A stretch of 22,949 nucleotides of DNA, taken from contig JAUCBJ010003951.1 of the NCBI GenBank assembly GCA_032718475.1, positions 1 to 22,949 of the forward strand. The letters are read 5' to 3'. A program made the position numbers and the translations under genes. The DNA comes from Nemertoderma westbladi. Taxonomy: Eukaryota > Xenacoelomorpha > Nemertodermatida > Nemertodermatidae. This document shows positions 1 to 8,069 of this stretch, piece after piece (within the stretch, counting starts at the first letter, position 1; every line of letters begins with the position of its first letter). The notes beneath the pieces are model-generated. The model saw nothing but the letters and a program-made list of their open reading frames with translations. It ran no database searches and was not told where the DNA came from.

Positions 1-158
1 GAAGGAGTGACTACTGTCCGTGCCTGTCTATTATCAATTGTCTGGCCGTTATAAGTACCGCACTGCAATACATACTAATACTAGTTACCGGTATCAAAAC
101 CTCCACCAGTAGGCCTATCTACCATGGCCTACTTTATACACAATATACTAATATACCA
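1..158 (-). repeat. 3' LTR, partial (truncated by window start)
   Basis: Matches 5377-5534 base for base except position 90. Its inner boundary at 158 is set by the end of the match and by the adjacent polypurine tract. The rest of this LTR and the target-site duplication on this side lie before the window. A TTTATA at 133-138 is the LTR's TATA-like box read on the minus strand. Confidence 0.9.
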
Positions 159-170
159 ACTCCTCTTTTT
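159..170 (-). promoter_or_regulatory. polypurine tract of the LTR retrotransposon
   Basis: On the minus strand this reads AAAAAGAGGAGT, directly followed by the LTR terminus TGGTATAT. Position and composition are those of the RNase H-resistant primer for plus-strand DNA synthesis. It also confirms the element's orientation. The short stretch from 171 to 297 is the untranslated 3' end between the gag-pol stop and the tract. Confidence 0.8.
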
Positions 171-297
171 CGAGATCCAATATTAATAGTATAAGTAAAT
201 GGTTAAGTAATCTTCCAGTTTATATAAAATTCATTATGGATCTTCCTGAGTTAAAATCTTAGCAGTGTTAAAATATAATCAGAAAATTAAAACATCT

Positions 298-3200
298 TCA
301 GCCGAAAGAGTTGTAAGTTAATCTTTCTGGTGGTTTGCAGATTCGCCCTGATCGTCGGTTCACTGGAGAATCCATGGAGGGTTGTATGTCTGTTTGTAAG
401 TTTCGGGGTCTAGTGTATGAGTCTGTTGTTGGTCTATTCACATCATTAGCAGAACTACTCATTTGGTTGTTGGAACTGGAATCAATATTTAATAATTCGG
501 GTTGTATGGGTCGAAGGTAACATCTGTTTCGCCATAGAACGCGTCCTGATGCGAAACGGAGCCTGTATCGTCGATGATTGTCCGTTTCGACTACTAAAGC
601 CAACTTATCCCATCTATGAGAATTTAGATCTCTTACTATAACGGTGGAGCCAACTTTTATATTTTTTAATGCAACTGCACTTCGATTATAATAATATCTC
701 CGTTTATCAGCAGTGTTTAAGCGGTTTCTATCAGCAATGTCTGCATCTTTCTGCCACTCGCTACAATAGGATCTCCAATGAGTTGGGACGAGTGATCGTA
801 AGGGATGACCGAATACTCGTTGCGCTGGGGATAATCCATCTTCATTTGGAGTATTTCGTAATTCTAGTAGGCCCGCTAGAAAATCATCCGAATTTATATT
901 GCCACCAGTTTTGGCCAACAAATATTTTATCTTTTTCACATTCACCTCTGCGTGTCCATTACTTTTTGGATATCCTGGGGTTGATGATTGCCACTTGACT
1001 CCCCATTTTCTAAAAAATTGCTGTGTTTCTTCAGCTGCAAATTGAGACCCATTGTCTGATGAAAGGATGTTAGGGACTCCCAACATTGCGAAATATTGTC
1101 TCAATACCTTTATATTATCAGATGCTGTAGGTGCATTCTTAAACTTATCAACAAGGGGGTAACCCGAAGTGCGATCAACATATACTATATAGTATGCTCC
1201 ACCATACTGAAAAAAATCTGCTGACACAGATTGAAAAATTCGAGCCGGAATGATGTGTTGCAACATTGGTTCAGTTGGAAGGGATGGGCGAAAATGTTGA
1301 CATTCTAAACAAGTTTCAACAGTATTTGTGATATCAGAATTAAATCCAGGCCAGTAAACGCACTGACGTGCCCGTCTCTTAGTTCTTTCTATTCCCTGGT
1401 GACTTGCGTGTAACCGCTTCAATATATCTTTTACCCCAGATGGTGGAACAACAATTTGAGCACCTTTCAGAATCAAGCCATCATCTATCGACAATTCTCC
1501 ACAAATCTTTCTGAATTGTTGAACATAGGCACTAAATTCTGAATCTTTCATTATAAAATCATTGCGTATAGCATCAATCAATAGCAAATAATCACTATCG
1601 GATTTCGCACATTCCTTCAATTTATCTAGAGTAATATCTGGAATATCACCATTTATGGCTGCCTCATTAACTGCATTTAAAAATATAGCAGACTGTTCAT
1701 ATATCAGTTCATCATCTGAGTCATCATTATTGCTATCTGGATCTGAAATCGGGGCTCTTGATAAAGCATCTGGTATTAAATGTTCTTTTCCTTTTTTCCA
1801 TACAACATTGAAGTTATAACTGGACAATTTAGAACGGTAATTTAATACCCTGGTATTCTCTATATCAATCAGACCATATCGGTTGAACATTGTTTCTAGG
1901 GGTTTGTGATCTGTTATTACAGTGAATGATTCTAATCCTGCTAAATAAACATGACATTTTCGAATCGACCATAAGATTGCCAAGGCTTCCAATTCAACTA
2001 TAGCATATCTGGTTTCAGCTTCTTTTAAAAATCTGCTTCCGCACTGTATAAGTTTCCAATATCCTGATTGTTTTTGCAATAAAACAAAACCAATGCCATG
2101 TAAGCGAGAAACGTCCGTTTGCAAACAGGTCTCTGCATTCGGGTCAAACATTCCAAGAACAGGGGGTCTTAGTAAAGCAGCTTTGACTTTTTTGAAAGAC
2201 TGGTTATGTTCTGGTAACCATATGAATTCGTTTCTCGAACTTAATAATCCACGAAGGGGACTAGCTGCAGATGCAACTTCCGAACTAAAAGAACCCAATT
2301 GGTTCACGAGACCTAGGAAGCTTCGGAGGTCAGTCCGAGTGGTAGGTATTGGAAAGTCTGAAATGGCATTCACTTTGTTGGGGTCTGCTGATATGTTTCC
2401 ATGTGATATTTTATATCCAACAAAATCAATCTCTTTGGATATAAGAATAGATTTATTTTTGTTTACAGTAAGATTATAATATGCGCATCTTTCTAGGACA
2501 TCACAAACGGTGCTCACAAGTTTTCTGATAGTTGGAGACCCCATAGCAATGTCATCTGTAACTTTCTGAACATTTAATCCTATGAAAGCCTGATCACCAC
2601 GGTATGAAAAGCTATCGCCTGTTGAAATAAATCCCATAGGGGAACGTAAAAACTTAAATTTTCCAAATGGTGTGATAAACACAGTTAACTCTTGTGATTT
2701 AGTATCAAGCGGCATTTGCCAGTATCCTTTCACTAAGTCAATCTTAGCAAAATAGTTGTCTTCTATTGTTAAACCAGATATTGCTTCTTTTGGTGTTTTT
2801 GTGTGGTAAGAAGTTCGTAAAACCTGGCAATTTAATTTGGTTAAGTCTACGCAGAGACGTACATCGCCATTTGGTTTTGGGGCCACAACTAATGGATGAC
2901 ACCAAACAGTTGGAAAATCGCCAACAGGTTCTATAATTTTTCTTTGAACCATATAATCTAAATTATGTTTGACTTTATCTCTTAAAGCATAAGGGATTTG
3001 ACGGGCAGTATGAACTGCATATGGTACTGCATTTGGTTTTAGTGTTATTGTCATTGGGTTTCCAACCTTTTCACCACACATAGGCCTAAGTTCTCTAGCA
3101 TCATCAAATACAATTGAATAAATGCTGTATATTTTACAGTTAATTTCATTCAAAAGTTCATGTGATAAATTGCTGGTGTTGTTAGGTAAATTATTCAGCC

Positions 3201-5118
3201 AATCAGAACGGTTTGGCCAAATATCCGAATTGGGGCATGATGCTTCTTTTATACTGTGCGCTGCTGAATTGCAGTCGTTTTTTGTACATTCATCTATAGC
3301 AAGACCAGATGTGGACAATGATGTGGGTGTTATAGTTGACACTGAAACATTATCATTCCCCATAGGTTTTGGAAATATTGAACTTACAATTGTTAACTGT
3401 TTGCAAGTCTCTAGAGATAAATACAATCCCTGAACATCGAAACAAACTACAATAGTTGTACTGGTTGTATGTATCCCGACTGATATAATTGCTTTAAATG
3501 TACCAACTTGTTCCAAAATTGTTCGACCAACAGTAAAAATGCGACATTTTATCTTGGGACCAAGCACACATTTGTTGACTAATCCACTCTCATTAAACAT
3601 ATCAATACCCATAACTGTAGCACCTGCACCTGTATCAGCCCAAGCTGTAACACTACATTGAAACTGGGAATCATTCAATGTCAAGTTTACTTCAATTAAT
3701 GGTTTAACACCAGCAATGGCACCACAAATCGATGTGTTTATAAATAAATCATGATTTTCCTCTTCATTCATGTATAGTGAATCTATAAATAAAACTGAAT
3801 CATCTCCTAATTCATCCTCTTCAAAAGAATCACTTTGATTGGAGAGGTTGATTGCAGCTAATTTTTGTGATGGACACACAATGGAATAATGTCCCTTGCC
3901 ATCACAACAAACACATGTTGAATTTAATGCAGGGCACTTATTCATTGTCTGATGACCACGTTGACCGCACTGGCCACATCGATCAGTATTAATAAAATCT
4001 TTTTTCTTTATTTCCTTAATTCTAGGTTTACTAACTTTGCGGGATTTGTCATCACTTTGTTTTACATTCCATTTTCTCTTATTATATTCAGTTCTATTTA
4101 TATTAATAGATGTATCAACACAATGACTTACCTTTCCTAAGCTTTTAGAAGCTATTCGTGCAGATTCTAATGTAATTATAAATTTTCGTGATGCATTGAA
4201 ATCTAGTGGCGGATCCTGGGCGATTAGTTTTTCGCGGTCTTGATCGTTGGATATCGCAAGTATTAATAATGCAGTATGCAACCTATCTGCTGTAACAGTT
4301 GATGTACTGGCATACTCTCCCAACTCGATTATTTCGTTACACACAGAAGTATAACTTTGGCTTTCTTTCTGTCTTATTGAAAGCAATGACCGCCAATCCA
4401 AATTTGCGTTACGGAGTGAACGAAGATATTCTTGAATATGAGTATGAATTTCTTCAATATCTAAATCAGTATCTGCAGGGATTGATAGCGTGCGATGAAT
4501 AATAGTTAAAAATCCTGGGGAGCAACAATCCCAAAAACATGCAACTTGTTTGGTCTGGCTTCGCGATTCAAGATCCATTAAGTTATAGTAATTATTCCAC
4601 AGAGCTCGCCATTCCTTAAACCTTCTAAAATCTGTATCCGATTCCAGTGTTACAGGGCGTCGAGCTGTTATTTTAGGTAAGTTATCCTGTAGTTCTCTAC
4701 CCCGCCACTGTCTTTCATCAGTAGGCCTAATTGAGGATGTACTGGAATTGGCCATGGCAGCCGCAATAGCTATTTCACGCGCATTGTGAGCATTGGCCAG
4801 AGTTTCAAACTCAGCTAGTTGCTCTTGTGCTTTAAGTAGATCTTCCTCGAAATCGTCAATATCTTTGTCCCCATCTGTTGCTACTGCATCTGGGTGACAC
4901 AAAACGGCCATATCGCTCTCTCTAAAACGGTCAAACTTCTTCGACCAGTCACTAATCCGTATCGAAATCTGCGTCGGAAATGAACGATCTACTGGTTCAA
5001 TTGCCTCGTAACTTCCGATCACTGCTAGGCCAGCACGTTGAGCTTTGGTTACAGCAGATTTAAAACCCCGCCGAGATGCCTTCAAACCAGAAATATCAAG
5101 GCCTGCTTTAGTCGTCAT
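298..5118 (-). CDS. Gag-Pol polyprotein of Ty3/gypsy-type retrotransposon, 1606 aa
   Basis: One uninterrupted frame encodes all retrotransposon functions. Residues 1-370 are Gag-like. Zinc knuckles lie at about 381-395 (CGQCGQRGHQTMNKC) and 402-415. An aspartic protease motif ADTGAG is at 494-499. Reverse transcriptase spans about 720-905, with KIDLVKGYWQ near 792 and the catalytic pair in VTDD (853-856) where most relatives have YxDD. RNase H residues appear in TDVS (1001), VELEAL (1041) and TDHK (1069). Integrase has an H1237/H1240/C1270/C1273 zinc site and a D1301, D1355, E1391 triad with exact D,D-35-E spacing, followed by a GPY/F-like C-terminal module. No chromodomain or envelope gene is seen. 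Gag and Pol share one frame with no shift or stop between them, so relative dosage must be set in another way. It copies the element through an RNA intermediate in virus-like particles (family knowledge). The start is the first in-frame ATG after the leader. Confidence 0.95.
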   Translation of the reverse strand: MTTKAGLDISGLKASRRGFKSAVTKAQRAGLAVIGSYEAIEPVDRSFPTQISIRISDWSKKFDRFRESDMAVLCHPDAVATDGDKDIDDFEEDLLKAQEQLAEFETLANAHNAREIAIAAAMANSSTSSIRPTDERQWRGRELQDNLPKITARRPVTLESDTDFRRFKEWRALWNNYYNLMDLESRSQTKQVACFWDCCSPGFLTIIHRTLSIPADTDLDIEEIHTHIQEYLRSLRNANLDWRSLLSIRQKESQSYTSVCNEIIELGEYASTSTVTADRLHTALLILAISNDQDREKLIAQDPPLDFNASRKFIITLESARIASKSLGKVSHCVDTSININRTEYNKRKWNVKQSDDKSRKVSKPRIKEIKKKDFINTDRCGQCGQRGHQTMNKCPALNSTCVCCDGKGHYSIVCPSQKLAAINLSNQSDSFEEDELGDDSVLFIDSLYMNEEENHDLFINTSICGAIAGVKPLIEVNLTLNDSQFQCSVTAWADTGAGATVMGIDMFNESGLVNKCVLGPKIKCRIFTVGRTILEQVGTFKAIISVGIHTTSTTIVVCFDVQGLYLSLETCKQLTIVSSIFPKPMGNDNVSVSTITPTSLSTSGLAIDECTKNDCNSAAHSIKEASCPNSDIWPNRSDWLNNLPNNTSNLSHELLNEINCKIYSIYSIVFDDARELRPMCGEKVGNPMTITLKPNAVPYAVHTARQIPYALRDKVKHNLDYMVQRKIIEPVGDFPTVWCHPLVVAPKPNGDVRLCVDLTKLNCQVLRTSYHTKTPKEAISGLTIEDNYFAKIDLVKGYWQMPLDTKSQELTVFITPFGKFKFLRSPMGFISTGDSFSYRGDQAFIGLNVQKVTDDIAMGSPTIRKLVSTVCDVLERCAYYNLTVNKNKSILISKEIDFVGYKISHGNISADPNKVNAISDFPIPTTRTDLRSFLGLVNQLGSFSSEVASAASPLRGLLSSRNEFIWLPEHNQSFKKVKAALLRPPVLGMFDPNAETCLQTDVSRLHGIGFVLLQKQSGYWKLIQCGSRFLKEAETRYAIVELEALAILWSIRKCHVYLAGLESFTVITDHKPLETMFNRYGLIDIENTRVLNYRSKLSSYNFNVVWKKGKEHLIPDALSRAPISDPDSNNDDSDDELIYEQSAIFLNAVNEAAINGDIPDITLDKLKECAKSDSDYLLLIDAIRNDFIMKDSEFSAYVQQFRKICGELSIDDGLILKGAQIVVPPSGVKDILKRLHASHQGIERTKRRARQCVYWPGFNSDITNTVETCLECQHFRPSLPTEPMLQHIIPARIFQSVSADFFQYGGAYYIVYVDRTSGYPLVDKFKNAPTASDNIKVLRQYFAMLGVPNILSSDNGSQFAAEETQQFFRKWGVKWQSSTPGYPKSNGHAEVNVKKIKYLLAKTGGNINSDDFLAGLLELRNTPNEDGLSPAQRVFGHPLRSLVPTHWRSYCSEWQKDADIADRNRLNTADKRRYYYNRSAVALKNIKVGSTVIVRDLNSHRWDKLALVVETDNHRRYRLRFASGRVLWRNRCYLRPIQPELLNIDSSSNNQMSSSANDVNRPTTDSYTRPRNLQTDIQPSMDSPVNRRSGRICKPPERLTYNSFG

Positions 5119-5376
5119 TGTTCAGCTTTCACCTGATAATGGTGGACAAGAGCTATCCAGCCCTAGTTGCCTAGCTGATATTTAGTACCGGTATTACACT
5201 ACCAGTACTTCAGTCAGTCAGTACTTGCAGTCCTGCGCACTGCAGGTTCGGTAAGTTGACGCCGTATAGCATAAATAATAGAGTGGTCCTTCTGTCTCAC
5301 ATAAAACTAGAACACACTGTTCATAATATAGTAGTTTTATCAGTAAGATCCTACTCGCAGCGCCATGTAATGTATA
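5119..5376 (-). other. retrotransposon leader plus inner part of the 5' LTR, boundary unresolved
   Basis: This stretch lies between the gag-pol ATG and the part of the 5' LTR that can be matched to the left copy. It must hold the 3' end of the 5' LTR and the tRNA primer-binding site. On the minus strand TGG occurs more than once here (for example TGGTAGTG and TGGATAGC), but none is a convincing match to a tRNA 3' end, so I leave the site unassigned. Confidence 0.6.
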
Positions 5377-5534
5377 GAAGGAGTGACTACTGTCCGTGCC
5401 TGTCTATTATCAATTGTCTGGCCGTTATAAGTACCGCACTGCAATACATACTAATACTAGTTACCAGTATCAAAACCTCCACCAGTAGGCCTATCTACCA
5501 TGGCCTACTTTATACACAATATACTAATATACCA
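5377..5534 (-). repeat. 5' LTR, the part matching 1-158
   Basis: Same sequence as 1-158 with one substitution. The outer edge at 5534 is sharp: the match stops there, and on the minus strand the terminus is TGG. The base after it belongs to the interrupted host-side frame. The LTR must extend further left into 5119-5376, but its inner end cannot be fixed here. Host bases directly outside are CCCAT (5535-5539), the candidate half of the target duplication. Confidence 0.92.
5509..5514 (-). promoter_or_regulatory. TATA-like box in the 5' LTR
   Basis: The plus strand reads TTTATA, so the minus strand reads TATAAA (in GTGTATAAAG) about 20 bases inside the LTR terminus. It is suitably placed upstream of the gag-pol frame and is present in both LTR copies. 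The transcription start is not determined. Confidence 0.45.
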
Positions 5535-6069
5535 CCCATAGCCCAAACAGTTCGATGGCAACCCCTCTCGCTCTGTCGCTGGCTAGTTCTCCCTGCCCAG
5601 AACACACTAGGTAATCAAAGTATCTGTTCGACTCACCTAGTCGTCTCCTCAACTTCACCTGGTCTATCTCAGCCCCTCCTCTAGCTTCTTTCAGTTGTTC
5701 CCGGGTCGCGGCGTAGGCTCGTCGGAGCCGGACGACCCCGACGTTCTCGTCGTCGACATCTCCTCTCTCCCTCCGGGTCCGGCGTCGTACCGTCGGCTCC
5801 ACCGTTGCCGTTCCGGTGGGCCGTTCGTCGCCCTCGGCCTGTGGCTGGCCGGCGACATCGGCATATCGACCGCCGCCCTGTGTCGACTCGTCTCTCTCCT
5901 CTCCCGACTCGTCCTCTCCCTGTAGGCGGCCCCCCTCGTCTCGGATCGCCGGATGGCCCGTTCTCGATGGGTTCGGCGTTGTGGGTGCATGCTGTCTCGT
6001 CGCGGCCTCGCGGATCGTTAGGTCGTCGTCCGGGGTCCGTGGCGGTGTCGTCTTTCCTTCTCTACTCAT
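5535..6069 (-). pseudogene. unrecognised GC-rich reading frame cut by the LTR insertion
   Basis: An ATG at 6069 opens a frame of about 178 residues that runs straight into the LTR and stops within its first bases (TAG in TATATTAG). The visible protein is hydrophilic and rich in R, E, D, G and T. A low-complexity N-terminal half (about 1-100) is followed by a charged, probably helical segment containing TREQLKEARGG and a more ordered end (ESNRYFDYLVCSGQGEL). I recognise no family. Base composition is clearly more GC-rich than the surroundings. The natural continuation should lie beyond the other end of the retrotransposon, left of this window. It could be the ORF1 or gag-like part of another element or a host exon; I cannot choose. 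Confidence 0.5.
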
Positions 6070-6235
6070 CTGTCTGCGTCTGGCAGTTACAGTTCGGCAG
6101 GCCTAGAGTTAGGACTGTGACGGGATCCGAGAGGATCCCAGTTTATCCGGTGTTGGTTGTGTACGCGTCCCCGCCGTACCGTGATGGAAAAGAGTTTGTG
6201 TTGCTCCAACGTTATTGTTAATATATGAAATACAG

Positions 6236-6243
6236 TATAAATA
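6236..6243 (+). promoter_or_regulatory. possible TATA box (TATAAATA)
   Basis: A clean TATAAATA lies about 450 bases upstream of the 6693 frame in the same orientation. It could drive a transcript covering both downstream frames. In AT-rich DNA such a match can be chance, and no initiator was identified. Confidence 0.3.
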
Positions 6244-6538
6244 GGATGATAGCAGATAGCAGTTAATGATGGTAATGTACCGGTAATATGGTGACGGCGG
6301 TGACGGTCCTAACTGTCACCGTACTGCCTGACTGTACTGGGATAACTGAATGAAAGCTGCATCGACCGGTAATATATATATTGCACAGTTGGCCATATTG
6401 CTACTCAGCCGATGCTTCCCCCTGATTGGCTAATATCCCTGTTGGCACCCTTTGGAGTGTTTCCCTTCACTCCTTGTGTTCTCTCTTGGTTAGGGGTTTG
6501 GCCCCTGACCCTCGTTGTGTGTTTCTCCTTCCCACTTT

Positions 6539-6582
6539 ATTGGGGTGACACGAGGTTGGGTAATCAACCTCGTGCTCCCAAT
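6539..6582 (+). promoter_or_regulatory. strong leader hairpin upstream of the 6693 frame
   Basis: CACGAGGTTG (6549-6558) and CAACCTCGTG (6565-6574) are perfect inverted copies around the loop GGTAAT. Below an asymmetric bulge, ATTGGG (6539-6544) pairs with CCCAAT (6577-6582). In RNA this would make a 16-bp stem about 110 bases before the start codon. Similar leader hairpins act in packaging, dimerisation or translation control of retroelements and RNA viruses, but the role here is unknown. Confidence 0.5.
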
Positions 6583-6692
6583 ATTGCTTAATGGCTCACT
6601 CTATGGGTTTGTGTTAGCGGAATTGGATAAGCTAACAAGAAGCTCAAATCCTTATAACAGATCTCTATTCTAAAACCATTATCCATCCTTCG

Positions 6693-8069
6693 ATGGTTCC
6701 CCATTTCGGAGACAAACTCTTCGCCACGGCACAGCCTCAACCGGTTGATATCAACCTAAGATCTCAAGATCTTATCGCTGACGCTCCCATGTTGCAACGT
6801 CCGCCCATCGAAGCCGCTCGTGTCGATGGTATACTCGTTGAACCTCCGGACAATAGAGCGGATCTTGTCCGTCGCATGGTACACGATGTTAACATACGCG
6901 CTAGACCTTTACCGGACTCGTTTTATGGGATCAAAGATCACCCTTATTACGTCAATCTAACACAATATTACATGGTAAAACCGGAAGATCCTACACATAG
7001 TCGGAGGTTTCTACCACTCATAAATCCTCTCGATCTTGTCGAACTCGAACAACTGCGGAAACATCTGGATCAGTTAGTTAAAATAAACTCATTTCGAAAA
7101 CCATATAATGTTTCCAGAATAGAGAAAGAAACAATTCCTCCGAATAATCTTGATGGATTCATCAAAACTCGATTAGTACACTGGAATCTTGACATGTTAT
7201 TCGAGGAGGAAAGAATACAACGATATGGAGATGTGGAAACATATACTACACAATACTTAAAGTATAGAGATCTACCTAATGCTAGCGAATGCGCTACCTT
7301 GTGGCATCCAGTGGGAATGACTCTCGAAAACGCCACTAAAGAGTGGAATGAGACTCTCAATGTTATCGAGATGTATGGAGTTGTCACTTACGATAACGAA
7401 GGTAGCGTTCCGGTTGGAGAACTGGGAACTACGCGGATGATACACATACGAGGACTCGCTGGTTCTACCCACGTATTTACTCGAGCGTGTTCCGATGTGA
7501 TTGATTATTCTTTTGAGACTCTTACTGAGACACAAAAGAAACTCCGACATGGACAATTCGAACTCGCGCAGCGTTACGTCACCGACACCGAGCGCAAACC
7601 GGCCATGGGTATCGATGGATCGATGTTACCCCAGCCCGTGCTCGAGATGTTGTTTAACGAAAGAATCCTTAAAATCGGCTCAGCTGTTTATGGAGATCTA
7701 CAAAACGACTTTCGGAATATGGAGAACATTCCATACCCTTTCGTTGATACTCAGCTGATTGCTCCCTGGGCAGAAGGCCGATGTTTCTTCCGCACTATGT
7801 ATGCCAATACACCCAGCGGCATTACTAAAGTACAACGAACCTCCATCGGACATCTTGCCTTTCAAGAATACGGATGGAATTTCAAGGTTGGAAATCCTAT
7901 CAATTACCAACAAGTATATGGAGATCATTATTCTCGTTTATACTTTGATGGACCATTGACCGCACCTGGCGCCGTGTATAGCTTTATGAGTGTTCCACTT
8001 CGTCCCTCCTTAGCTATATACACGATCTTTGAAAACGCCGCACTTGCCGGTTGGCTAGCCACCAGATGA
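6693..8069 (+). CDS. unrecognised 458-aa protein, first frame of a two-frame element
   Basis: A clean 458-codon frame starts at the first in-frame ATG (6693); the frame is open back to 6636 but without another ATG. I do not recognise the protein. There are no membrane segments, signal peptide, zinc sites or known catalytic motifs. It has a proline-rich N terminus (about 1-60), a charged helical middle (about 110-200, with LVELEQLRKHLDQL and LDMLFEEERIQRYGD), and a C-terminal part rich in aromatic and beta-prone residues (about 330-458). The mix is compatible with a structural or capsid-like protein, and the downstream partner has nucleocapsid-type knuckles, so a Gag-like or viral origin is my inference. 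The frame ends in ACC AGA TGA, overlapping the start of the next open frame, which is shifted by +1. Lack of stops over 1.4 kb argues for selection or recent arrival. Confidence 0.75.
   Translation: MVPHFGDKLFATAQPQPVDINLRSQDLIADAPMLQRPPIEAARVDGILVEPPDNRADLVRRMVHDVNIRARPLPDSFYGIKDHPYYVNLTQYYMVKPEDPTHSRRFLPLINPLDLVELEQLRKHLDQLVKINSFRKPYNVSRIEKETIPPNNLDGFIKTRLVHWNLDMLFEEERIQRYGDVETYTTQYLKYRDLPNASECATLWHPVGMTLENATKEWNETLNVIEMYGVVTYDNEGSVPVGELGTTRMIHIRGLAGSTHVFTRACSDVIDYSFETLTETQKKLRHGQFELAQRYVTDTERKPAMGIDGSMLPQPVLEMLFNERILKIGSAVYGDLQNDFRNMENIPYPFVDTQLIAPWAEGRCFFRTMYANTPSGITKVQRTSIGHLAFQEYGWNFKVGNPINYQQVYGDHYSRLYFDGPLTAPGAVYSFMSVPLRPSLAIYTIFENAALAGWLATR

Larger units (their letters stand above)
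1..5534 (-). mobile_element. Ty3/gypsy-type LTR retrotransposon, left LTR cut by window edge
   Basis: A direct repeat (1-158 and 5377-5534) encloses a single gag-pol frame read on the minus strand. On that strand the right-hand LTR starts TGGTATAT, with the usual TG terminus, and a purine-rich tract (AAAAAGAGGAGT) abuts the same terminus of the left-hand LTR, as expected for a plus-strand primer. The two visible LTR segments differ only at position 90 (G) versus 5466 (A). The order gag, protease, RT, RNase H, integrase is the Ty3/gypsy order. I could not fix the primer-binding site or the inner end of the 5' LTR, because the outer part of the left LTR lies outside the window. Intact coding and near-identical LTRs suggest a recent, possibly competent insertion (inference). 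Confidence 0.93.
6070..6692 (+). other. non-coding leader before the two-frame element, with hairpins
   Basis: No convincing gene lies here. Visible features are a TATA-like box at 6236-6243, a short hairpin at 6298-6321 (CGGTGAC with GTCACCG), T/C-rich stretches around 6408-6535, and a strong hairpin at 6539-6582. No sequence here recurs as a long repeat after 9435, so I see no LTRs around the two frames. An inverted pair GTTAGC / GCTAAC occurs near 6613-6636. Confidence 0.5.

Noticed and set aside
2093-3433. Plus-strand frames opposite gag-pol
   Set aside because: Shadows of the strongly supported minus-strand polyprotein.
5119-5376. tRNA primer-binding site of the LTR element
   Set aside because: Several TGG-starting candidates exist on the minus strand but none extends convincingly as a complement of a tRNA 3' end.
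5695-6221. Plus-strand frames opposite the GC-rich minus-strand frame
   Set aside because: GC-rich sequence lowers stop frequency on the opposite strand; the products look random.
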